This document shows, one piece after another, positions 1 to 5,944 of a stretch of DNA of 5,983 bases. Source of the DNA: DATDCV01 sp036524155 (GTDB taxonomy: Bacteria > Verrucomicrobiota > Verrucomicrobiia > Limisphaerales > UBA8199); the NCBI GenBank assembly GCA_036524155.1, contig DATDCV010000321.1:1-5983 (forward strand), given 5' to 3'. Positions within the stretch are counted from its first letter, which is position 1. The number at the start of each line of letters is the position of its first letter. The notes beneath the pieces are model-generated. The model saw only the letters and a list, made by a program, of their open reading frames with translations. It did no database searches and had not been told where the DNA came from. Made by a program: the position numbers and the translations under genes.

Positions 1-62
1 GTATCTGGGCCTCTGGAAAGCCGATCTGACTCCCTAGCGAGGAGAACTCTCGATACAAAGCG

Positions 63-101
63 CCTCCTCTCCCTAGCCCTCTCCTCCAAAGGAGGAGAGG
101 G
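63..101. repeat. Intergenic hairpin repeat with mirror-repeat third arm
   Basis: Positions 77-87 (CCCTCTCCTCC) and 91-101 (GGAGGAGAGGG) are perfect reverse complements separated by AAA, giving an 11-bp stem with a 3-base loop. Positions 63-73 (CCTCCTCTCCC) are the exact mirror image of 77-87, separated by TAG. The element lies 43 bases past the stop codon of the VIT/vWA gene, so it is in the 3' region of the minus-strand operon. Polypyrimidine/polypurine hairpins like this are commonly dispersed between genes in many genomes, so a REP-like repeat is the default reading. It could also end transcription or protect the 3' end, but no U-run follows the stem on either strand, so it is not a canonical intrinsic terminator. 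The repeat structure is certain; the role is not. Confidence 0.85.
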
Positions 102-144
102 AATCTCAGCAGTCGCCTTGTAAGGGAACTTCCTTGCCAGCGTG

Positions 145-2523
145 CTAGTCTGTTCCCCCGAAAATCTCATAAACAACCTTATCCAGCGCAAACTGCACGT
201 TTTGGCCAAGTGCCAGCCAAGGGGCTGTCTCCGGGTGTTTCTTGAGCAACTCGAAATACTCAGGGGAGCCGAATTGGATTCGCACGCGCTGAGCATCCGG
301 CAGTTTTTGAATCGCGGAATCGATCCAGCCTTTTTCATTTTGGAAGAACGTTTTGCCGGCGACAAACCGCGTCTGTTGCGAATACTGGACGACCCGGGCC
401 TGGCTTTCCGTCGCAGGGGCCATGCTCGCTTGCGGCAGGCCGCCGACGCCCGCCTGGTTCGGTGCAAGTCCTCCAGTCGCACCGTATCGGCGCCTGAAGG
501 CAGCCATGCCATCGGCCTGGGCTGCGGCCGGAGCGTCAGCGGATTTCAAAGCCAAACCGTACTGCGCATCGGCGACGGCGGCATTGCCCGACGAAGTCGA
601 CTGGAAATTGTGCCAGGTCTGAGCCGCTTCGCGCCGCGCCTCCGGGTCCCGATCGAAGTTTTGCATCAGCCGAACCGTTTGCGGCACGTTGCGCCGGCTC
701 TCGTCCTCGACGATCAAATAGGCCGTGTAGGGAGTCACGATGCCATACTTGCGCGCCAGTTCGGTCGCCTCGTCTTTCAGCTCGGAGTTTTCACCGTGCA
801 GCCGGATTTCATCCAGCAAATAGCCAACCCGCCGCGTCGCCCACAGCCGGGGAATAAACTCGTTGTCTTCGTTTTGCTGGGGGAACCCGGTTTCGTAAGT
901 GTACTTTTTGTCGCTACCGTTGACGCTGCCTTCAATAATCACCGCCGAATCGCCCTGGCCCGAATAGCGTCCGACCAACACCAACTGCTCGCCCTTGAAC
1001 AGGTCGGGCAGCGGTGACGGGTAAAGCCTGGCGGTGCGAACATCGCCCGTGAACCTCAGCACCGGATTCGCCAGCACCGGCTCTTTGATCTTGGAGTAGA
1101 AACTCGACAGCTTCACTTCCAGATCCTCCTCGGGCAAGACGTACTGGCTGAACGCCCGGGTTTCCTCGGTGATCTTGTCCAGCAAATGAGTGTTCACATC
1201 GGTTCCAATCCCGAAGCAGAACACACGGGTGCGGCCGGTGTTCGCCTTCCTGACATCCGCGAGAATCTGTTCTTCATCGGTGGTGCCAATGGTCGGTCGC
1301 CCGTCGGTAAGAAAAATGACGACAAAGGGGCGTGACGCGGAATCCTTGTCCGGCCGAAGCGCCAGAGCTTTCTTGAGTGCGTCGTCAATCGCCGTCGCGC
1401 CGATAGCCTTGAGCCCTTGCACAAACTCCTCGGCTCGGGCACGGTTCTCTTTGGCGGCATCGACGAGCTTCTCGAATAGGGGTTCGACCTCAGTGGAGAA
1501 GCGGATCACTTCGAAACGGTCGCCGTCGTTCAGGTTCTCCACGCAGAACTGCAGCGCTTTTTTCGCCTGTTCGAGCTTTTTTCCCGCCATCGAGCCGGAC
1601 GTGTCGAGCACAAACGCCACATCTTTCGGGATAACGGATCTTTGTTTCACGTCCACGCCCGGCGATGTCAGCAGGAGAAAGTAGCCATCCTCACCGCTGC
1701 GCTTGTGAGTCAGCAGATTGACGCCGAGGTCGTCTTTCTCGGGCGCGAAATAGAGCGTGAAATCACTGTCCGGCTGCACATCGGATGCCTCATACCCGGC
1801 GGTAGCCCGGTTTGGCCCATCGCGTTTCACTTCCACCTTGTGGCTCGGTGAATAGATCGATTTCAGCGGGCGCCTGGTCGCGAGATCCACCTTGACGCTG
1901 ACGGTCTTGATCGGTTTGGCGGAGAATTTTTCCGTGCTCAACGGCAAGGTATAGTTGACCAGGCCCGAGTCGGCTTTCAGGAGTTGAGTGTAGGAAAGCG
2001 CGATCTTCTTTGTGCTGTGGGGTTCAATGGGGAAGATCCGCACCTTGAACATGTCGCGCCCGGCGTATTCGAGCAATGCCGGATCCTTGAGCTTGCGGAC
2101 GATATCTTCGTAGATGCCCCGGGCCTTCTCGGCCGGAAGCAACTCGGCTTCGACTTGCTTGCCGTCGATTTCCATCGAGAACTTGTCCAGGTGCGCGCCT
2201 CGAGGAAACGGAAAGACGAACGTGCCCTCGAGCCGCGTGGCATTCTGGTTGTAGAATTCCTGCTCGACCGAAGTGACCGCCACCTGGTCGTTGATGCGGG
2301 ACTGAACCTTGACCCAATTCACTTCCAGCGGCGCGAATACATAAGGGCGCGGGGCAGGGGGGTGCCGCGGGGGCGGCCAGGGCGGGGGAATAGGCCGCGG
2401 CGGGATCGGTCCCGGCCCCGGCCACCAGGAGGGATCCTGGACGATAATGAGACCGGCAGCGGGAGCCTGGTTGACGGCAGCCAAAAACCCAAACAGCGCG
2501 AACAGAGAAAGCAACCGTTTCAT
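145..2523 (-). CDS. Exported VIT and von Willebrand A domain protein
   Basis: This 792-residue protein has the architecture of inter-alpha-trypsin-inhibitor heavy-chain-like proteins. Residues 1-23 form a signal peptide (KR, a hydrophobic core, then a cut near APAA). Residues 31-60 are a proline-rich linker. A VIT domain spans about 62-185, with the family-typical EGTFVFPFP (99-107) and AEKARGIYED (131-140). The vWA domain spans about 300-475 and has a complete MIDAS metal site: DTSGS at 307-311, T378 and D407 in TDG. After a conserved RKYGIVTPYTAYLIVED segment (591-607) comes a low-complexity Ala/Gly/Gln region and a compact C-terminal module (about 718-788). No sorting signal or C-terminal membrane helix is visible, so the protein is probably periplasmic, outer-surface or released. 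MIDAS vWA domains bind protein ligands through a divalent metal; the ligand here is unknown. The ATG at 2523 is chosen because it gives a clean signal peptide. No Shine-Dalgarno sequence precedes it. It is the last gene of the probable four-gene operon, 46 bases after the metallophosphoesterase gene. Domain assignment is sure, biological role unknown. Confidence 0.95.
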   Translation of the reverse strand: MKRLLSLFALFGFLAAVNQAPAAGLIIVQDPSWWPGPGPIPPRPIPPPWPPPRHPPAPRPYVFAPLEVNWVKVQSRINDQVAVTSVEQEFYNQNATRLEGTFVFPFPRGAHLDKFSMEIDGKQVEAELLPAEKARGIYEDIVRKLKDPALLEYAGRDMFKVRIFPIEPHSTKKIALSYTQLLKADSGLVNYTLPLSTEKFSAKPIKTVSVKVDLATRRPLKSIYSPSHKVEVKRDGPNRATAGYEASDVQPDSDFTLYFAPEKDDLGVNLLTHKRSGEDGYFLLLTSPGVDVKQRSVIPKDVAFVLDTSGSMAGKKLEQAKKALQFCVENLNDGDRFEVIRFSTEVEPLFEKLVDAAKENRARAEEFVQGLKAIGATAIDDALKKALALRPDKDSASRPFVVIFLTDGRPTIGTTDEEQILADVRKANTGRTRVFCFGIGTDVNTHLLDKITEETRAFSQYVLPEEDLEVKLSSFYSKIKEPVLANPVLRFTGDVRTARLYPSPLPDLFKGEQLVLVGRYSGQGDSAVIIEGSVNGSDKKYTYETGFPQQNEDNEFIPRLWATRRVGYLLDEIRLHGENSELKDEATELARKYGIVTPYTAYLIVEDESRRNVPQTVRLMQNFDRDPEARREAAQTWHNFQSTSSGNAAVADAQYGLALKSADAPAAAQADGMAAFRRRYGATGGLAPNQAGVGGLPQASMAPATESQARVVQYSQQTRFVAGKTFFQNEKGWIDSAIQKLPDAQRVRIQFGSPEYFELLKKHPETAPWLALGQNVQFALDKVVYEIFGGTD
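2351..2388 (+). other. Potential G-quadruplex motif in VIT/vWA gene
   Basis: The plus strand, which is the template strand of the VIT/vWA gene, carries five G-runs of 4, 6, 5, 3 and 5 bases separated by loops of 2, 6, 6 and 1 bases. This fits the standard G3+N1-7 quadruplex rule. It underlies codons for residues 46-58, the proline-rich linker after the signal peptide, so proline codons (CCN) alone may explain it. Folding in the cell is not shown. Confidence 0.5.
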
Positions 2524-2536
2524 GGGAGATTAGACG

Positions 2537-2571
2537 GAATCAGCGGTGAAATGCTCCAGTGTCCCTGATTC
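2537..2571. repeat. Short inverted repeat between two operon genes
   Basis: GAATCAG at 2537-2543 and CTGATTC at 2565-2571 are perfect 7-bp inverted arms around a 21-base spacer. They fill most of the 46-base gap between the metallophosphoesterase/propeller gene and the VIT/vWA gene, and the right arm overlaps the former's stop codon. The loop is long and no U-run follows, so it is not a terminator. It could be an mRNA processing or stability structure, or chance. Confidence 0.3.
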
Positions 2572-4504
2572 AACGTTTACCATGATGCTCCAGGAGGGCG
2601 ATTCGGCCGTCGGAATCGGTGAGGAGCACCTGGGAAGCGCTGATGGGAAGCAAGGTGTTTATCAAGCCGACGCCGAACTTGTGTCGCCACAGGATGGTGC
2701 CCGTCTTGCCGTCGAGCGCGAAGACCAGGCCGTTTTTTGTGCCGTAGAAAACAACCCCGCCCTTCTCGACGAGACTCGCTGGATTGATGTCGTAGCCGAA
2801 ATGAGCGTTGCATTTCCACAGTGGCGCAGGCTGTTGCGAGGCGGCAGTCGGGAAGGCATAAAAGAAATCGTTCATGGCGCGAACGTAGAGTCGCGAGCCA
2901 TTTGCGGAGAGTCCAATGGACTCGCGGACCACGTAATCGCCGGTCCGCCAAAGTTGGTCGCCGGTGCTAGCGCTGAGCGCGGTCATCTTGCGATCCGGAG
3001 CGACGATGAAGACCTTATCCTTTGCAGCAACGGGCCAACAGGCGGCCGGAGAATAAAGCACACCAGGCTGGCCGCCGTGCCAGGTCCAAGCCAATTCCCC
3101 GGTGCCTTCATTCAGGGCATACAGGTGCTGGTCCCAGGCTGCAAAAATGACTTTGCCCTCGTATAACAGCGGTCTGCTTTCCACGAACCCAGTGGCGACA
3201 TCGGATTGCCACAGCAGCTTTCCTGAGCGAAGGTCTAGCGCGCGGAAGAGTCCCTGACTGGAACCAATGTAAACGCGGCTGCTGTGTATAATCGGAGAAG
3301 CTACGATTGGGCGCGCGGTGTCGAAGTGCCACACATGGACGCCGGTCTCTGCGTTAAGCGCGTAGACCACGCCATCAGTGCCGGCAAAAATGACTCGCCC
3401 TTGGGCGGCTGCCGGCGTGGATACGATTGGGGAACTGGTTGTGAAGGTCCATCGCGGCGTGCCGCTGCCAAGTGCCAGGGCGCGGACCGTGCCTGAGGTG
3501 TCGGCGGCAATCACGCTGTGCTTCCAGCGCGCCGGGGAACTGGCGATGGTATAACCAGTCTCATGGATCCAGCGCTCGCGAACGCCGGCGTAGCGGTCGT
3601 TTACTGAAAAATCGGGCCTGGCGAGTTGGTTTGTGCACTTGTCCGTGCGGTGGTCACGCAGCGCGACCGAAAGCCAGGGTTCCAGCGGCGCGGCTCCCGG
3701 CAGGCGTTCGGTGAATGTCATCGTGCCGCCCTGGACCTGCACCAGGTTGAAACCCGCAGGACGCCTGGAAGTGCCAAGGTTTGAGCGACCCATCACGCCG
3801 GGAATGGTTTCGAATGCCAAATTACGATTCGCATGGCCATGACCGCACAAGACGACTTGCGTGTTGGAGCGCCGGAGCAGGTCCAGAACCAGATACCAGT
3901 TGTCGATGGTATCGTTGACCGGATAGTGCGTCACGAAGACAACCGGTTCGTTGGTGTCGGGCATCTGCTTGAGCGTGGCTTCAAGCCAGCGGACATCCTG
4001 TGGGGCCCAGTGGCCGTCCCCCATCTTCATCAGCGGTCCCTGGTGCATTCCGATGAAACGGCAGCCGCCGAACTCGAACGCAAACCGGTCGTTTTGCCAA
4101 AGCAACCGAAAATCGCAGCCGCCTGATTCGGACCACTTCGTGTCATGATTCCCCGGAATGATGTGATAGGGAATGGACAATTCGTCCAAAACCCGCTTTG
4201 CCAACCCGAGTTGTTCGCGCGACCCATACTCGGTAATGTCACCCGAGACGATCACGAAACTCAAACCAGGTGTGGAATTGATGTCCTGCACCGACACCCT
4301 CAGATCCTCGACCGCGTTTGAAGACCCAACATGTGTGTCGCTCAGCCAGGCGAACCGGAACAGGCCGGTTGCCGCAAAACCTGGCACCGGCAGCAACAGG
4401 CAAAGCCAGAAGCACAGCAGCTCAGGCCAGCGGTGTCCGCGCGGCGTCTTCCATGTCCAGGCCCAATAGCACATCGCGACATCATTAGCAGTCGCGCGCG
4501 CCAT
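2570..4504 (-). CDS. Exported metallophosphoesterase fused to PQQ-type beta-propeller
   Basis: This 644-residue protein has two parts. A hydrophobic stretch at about 28-44, ending in PGFAA, is a probable signal peptide. A calcineurin-like metallophosphoesterase domain (about 48-265) shows every metal-site motif: D56-x-H58 (SDTHVG), GD with D89, GNHD with N119 and H120, H193 in THYP, and H222/H224 in GHGHAN. A propeller follows from about 325 to the end. Eight repeats are visible, starting near 331, 371, 411, 452, 497, 538, 584 and 625, with the PQQ-repeat signature of a V-x-x-x-x-x-D/G-x-x-x-A-L core then TG and W. An eight-blade count matches BamB and quinoprotein dehydrogenases, but no dehydrogenase active site or cofactor ligands can be recognised, so it is likely a binding scaffold. 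The enzyme should hydrolyse a phosphoester outside the cytoplasm; substrate unknown. The start is uncertain: the ATG at 4504 gives a long 26-residue n-region, and an in-frame ATG at residue 11 (4474) is equally plausible. Neither has a clear Shine-Dalgarno sequence. It lies 45 bases after the anti-sigma gene and is probably cotranscribed with it. Confidence 0.93.
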   Translation of the reverse strand: MARATANDVAMCYWAWTWKTPRGHRWPELLCFWLCLLLPVPGFAATGLFRFAWLSDTHVGSSNAVEDLRVSVQDINSTPGLSFVIVSGDITEYGSREQLGLAKRVLDELSIPYHIIPGNHDTKWSESGGCDFRLLWQNDRFAFEFGGCRFIGMHQGPLMKMGDGHWAPQDVRWLEATLKQMPDTNEPVVFVTHYPVNDTIDNWYLVLDLLRRSNTQVVLCGHGHANRNLAFETIPGVMGRSNLGTSRRPAGFNLVQVQGGTMTFTERLPGAAPLEPWLSVALRDHRTDKCTNQLARPDFSVNDRYAGVRERWIHETGYTIASSPARWKHSVIAADTSGTVRALALGSGTPRWTFTTSSPIVSTPAAAQGRVIFAGTDGVVYALNAETGVHVWHFDTARPIVASPIIHSSRVYIGSSQGLFRALDLRSGKLLWQSDVATGFVESRPLLYEGKVIFAAWDQHLYALNEGTGELAWTWHGGQPGVLYSPAACWPVAAKDKVFIVAPDRKMTALSASTGDQLWRTGDYVVRESIGLSANGSRLYVRAMNDFFYAFPTAASQQPAPLWKCNAHFGYDINPASLVEKGGVVFYGTKNGLVFALDGKTGTILWRHKFGVGLINTLLPISASQVLLTDSDGRIALLEHHGKR

Positions 4505-4519
4505 TTCAATCGGTAAGCG

Positions 4520-4536
4520 CTGAAGGGACCCTGCAG
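4520..4536. repeat. Near-palindrome between anti-sigma and phosphoesterase genes
   Basis: The 17-base sequence CTGAAGGGACCCTGCAG is symmetric about its central base except for one mismatched pair. It lies in the 45-base gap downstream of the anti-sigma gene, next to a run of eight C at 4542-4549 that directly follows that gene's stop codon on the coding strand (eight G). With no loop it is a poor RNA hairpin, so an operator-like site is the only functional reading; chance is also possible. No promoter elements are recognisable in the gap. Confidence 0.3.
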
Positions 4537-4549
4537 CGTCTCCCCCCCC

Positions 4550-5152
4550 TCAGAGCGAGCCAATCCAATTGGCAATGCGCTTCCTGCCGACCAGCACCAG
4601 TGCGCCGCACAGAATCACCAGACCCGCGCCGCTGCTTAACTGCAGAATCCACTGCTGCAAACTGGCTGCCCAATTGGGTGAGCTGGCCAGAGCTTTCGCC
4701 GTGACCGCGTAGAAAAGGTATCCTCCCAGCGCTGCCGCCAGCGTAAACCCTGTGTAATCGAGCAGTCGCAGCGCTTGCGAACGAAGAAAACCTCTTCGAA
4801 TGCTGTCCCAATCTTTGCGCAGCTCGGCCTCCACACTTTGCTTTTGGTCCGCTTCCGGGCGGGGCGGCGGCATTTCGGAGATTCGCAGCCACAGCCGTCG
4901 CTCAAAACCCGGTGGTAGCCCGGGGGTTTCCATGCGCATCAACTCCTGATCGAGCTGCTCCCAATGCTCGCGAAACTCCAGGCATTGCGGACAAGCGAGC
5001 AAGTGCGCTTCCACCGCTTTCGCCTCGGCTGCGTTGAGCTTGCCATCCAGGTAGTCCAGCAGTCGCATCTCGTTGTCCGAATGACTGTATTGGCCGAGCG
5101 AAGCTTCGCGCCTTGCTCCGCTTTCGGGTGTGTCGAATCCAGAGTAGCTCAT
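4550..5152 (-). CDS. Transmembrane zinc-finger anti-sigma factor
   Basis: This 200-residue protein is the probable inhibitor of the sigma factor encoded just upstream. Residues 28-60 match the zinc-binding anti-sigma (ZAS) fold: a helix containing LLDYLDGKLNAAEAKAVEAH, then the H50-x3-C54-x2-C57 signature (HLLACPQC). Such domains wrap around ECF sigma factors and block RNA polymerase binding. A charged, proline-containing linker (about 75-125) leads to two hydrophobic segments, about 133-151 and 174-189, so the protein should sit in the inner membrane with its N-terminal domain in the cytoplasm. The second helix ends in GRKR, consistent with a cytoplasmic C-terminus and only a short periplasmic loop (about 152-172). 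A signal could therefore be sensed within the membrane or through another protein rather than by a large periplasmic domain. The gene starts 16 bases after the sigma stop codon, an arrangement typical of sigma/anti-sigma pairs. The ATG at 5152 has no obvious Shine-Dalgarno sequence, suggesting coupling to sigma translation. Confidence 0.93.
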   Translation of the reverse strand: MSYSGFDTPESGARREASLGQYSHSDNEMRLLDYLDGKLNAAEAKAVEAHLLACPQCLEFREHWEQLDQELMRMETPGLPPGFERRLWLRISEMPPPRPEADQKQSVEAELRKDWDSIRRGFLRSQALRLLDYTGFTLAAALGGYLFYAVTAKALASSPNWAASLQQWILQLSSGAGLVILCGALVLVGRKRIANWIGSL

Positions 5153-5168
5153 AAACAGGTATTCCGAT

Positions 5169-5747
5169 TCATACCGCCGCCGGCAGCGCGCGCTTGTTCG
5201 TAGCCATTAGTTCTTTCCGGGCGCGGTACAGAAATGTTTTCACGGTCCCCAATGGCAATCCCAGCAAGGCGCCAACTTGGTCGTAAGATTTCTGTTCCAG
5301 GTAAAATAGCGTGAGCACCCGCCGATATTTTTCCGGCAGCCGCTGCAACATATGGTGCACGTCCATTTCGACTCCGGTTTCCGGGTCGGTAGTTTGCATC
5401 TCAGGCAGGTGGTCCAATGTGCCTTCGAACCCGACGTCATCGAGGGACACGGTTGGTCGCGAGGCGCGCTTCTTGAGTTCCGTCAAGCAGGTGTTCCGGG
5501 CGATGGTGTAGATCCACGTGGAGAGCGAAGCCGCTCCGTTGTAGCCGGGCAGTCCTTTCCACACCCTCAGGAAGATTTCCTGGGCCGCATCTTCGGCCTG
5601 CGTCTGGTTGCGCAACATGCTCAGAGACAAGTGAAAAACCCTCCCGGAATACAGCCGCAGCAGCCGTTCGAACGCCTCATGAAAGTCCCGCTGTTCAAGG
5701 CGCTCGCGGATTTCAGTTTCACCCGCCGGCTGCGATTGCTCGTTCAC
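5169..5747 (-). CDS. ECF-family RNA polymerase sigma factor
   Basis: This 192-residue protein has the two-domain layout of ECF (extracytoplasmic function, sigma-70 group 4) sigma factors and is of normal length. Region 2 spans about 25-95: AEDAAQEIFLRVWKGLPGY (51-69) is the core-polymerase and -10 recognition segment, followed by STWIYTIARN (76-85). Region 4 spans about 133-182: LQRLPEKYRRVLTLFYLE (134-151), then the helix-turn-helix SYDQVGALLGLPLGTVKTFLYRARKEL, which reads the -35 element. A variable acidic linker (about 100-130) joins them; region 3 is absent, as expected. The start is a GTG at 5747; an in-frame stop at 5766-5768 rules out any longer form, and the next Met (residue 44) would cut into region 2. 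It heads the operon and is followed after 16 bases by its anti-sigma factor. It probably transcribes its own operon from the TGAAAC-type promoter about 33 bases upstream of the GTG. I do not assign it to a numbered ECF group. Confidence 0.97.
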   Translation of the reverse strand: MNEQSQPAGETEIRERLEQRDFHEAFERLLRLYSGRVFHLSLSMLRNQTQAEDAAQEIFLRVWKGLPGYNGAASLSTWIYTIARNTCLTELKKRASRPTVSLDDVGFEGTLDHLPEMQTTDPETGVEMDVHHMLQRLPEKYRRVLTLFYLEQKSYDQVGALLGLPLGTVKTFLYRARKELMATNKRALPAAV

Positions 5748-5779
5748 AACTGTGGCTGCGCGCTGTCAGTGTGTTTATT

Positions 5780-5808
5780 TATACTGTGCCGGGTCGCCGC
5801 CGGTTTCA
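5780..5808 (-). promoter_or_regulatory. Predicted ECF-type promoter of the sigma operon
   Basis: Read on the minus strand, TGAAAC (5808 to 5803) is followed after 17 bases by AGTATA (5785 to 5780). TGAAAC is the -35 element of several ECF sigma factors, for example sigma-W of Bacillus, whose -10 is CGTA at near-identical spacing. Transcription would start near 5772, leaving a leader of about 25 bases before the GTG of the sigma gene. An A/T tract lies just upstream of the -35. TATAAA also resembles a housekeeping -10, so the site could serve both polymerase forms. Position and motif are visible; autoregulation is inferred. Confidence 0.6.
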
Positions 5809-5837
5809 AAAATCTTTTCCGGAATTATTTTTGAAAC
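5803..5837. repeat. Inverted repeat joining two divergent -35 elements
   Basis: GTTTCAAAAAT (5803-5813) and ATTTTTGAAAC (5827-5837) are perfect 11-bp inverted arms around a 13-base spacer, which itself contains the self-complementary octamer TTCCGGAA (5817-5824). Each arm ends in an outward-facing TGAAAC, so the repeat is best read as two copies of the same promoter upstream region set back to back. It could also form a cruciform or an operator. Confidence 0.85.
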
Positions 5838-5860
5838 TTTTGCGCCGTGGCCAAAGTCAC
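5832..5860 (+). promoter_or_regulatory. Predicted ECF-type promoter for the gene at 5945
   Basis: TGAAAC (5832-5837) is followed after 17 bases by AGTCAC (5855-5860), the same -35 sequence and spacing as the leftward promoter. The -10 shares only AGT with its partner and lacks the TATA-like part, which would make it more dependent on the ECF sigma factor. Transcription would begin near 5866, giving a leader of about 78 bases. That leader contains a direct repeat GGCCGCA (5890-5896 and 5899-5905) and a weak 5-bp stem (5890-5894 with 5898-5902), neither with an assigned role. Confidence 0.55.
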
Positions 5861-5944
5861 AACCTCCAGCCTCGATATTCGGGTGAGTTGGCCGCATCGG
5901 CCGCAACCGAAAACGTAAAGACCGATCAATAACAAAGAAGAACT

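Noticed and set aside
1..37. Possible C-terminal end of a plus-strand gene entering from the left (frame 2, YLGLWKADLTP then TAG at 35-37)
   Set aside because: Eleven codons cannot be told from chance; frame 1 is also open to a TAA at 121-123. If real, the hairpin at 77-101 would lie between convergent genes.
77..101. Hairpin as a rho-independent terminator for the minus-strand operon
   Set aside because: The stem is strong, but the bases that follow it on the minus strand are CTAGGGAGAGG, with no U-run, and the plus strand also lacks one. Kept as a repeat.
142..1017. 291-codon plus-strand open frame antisense to the VIT/vWA gene
   Set aside because: It lies wholly opposite a gene with clear domains, its product shows no recognisable domain, and long antisense frames are expected in GC-rich coding DNA.
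1984..3166. Two overlapping plus-strand open frames (194 and 206 codons) spanning the gap between the two large genes
   Set aside because: Both are antisense to well-supported coding sequence, have arginine- or glycine-rich products without domain features, and no promoter or ribosome site supports them.
4550..4892. Minus-strand open frame of 128 codons (4506-4892) overlapping the anti-sigma gene
   Set aside because: It is a frame-shifted shadow of the anti-sigma coding sequence, which has the zinc signature and membrane helices in its own frame.
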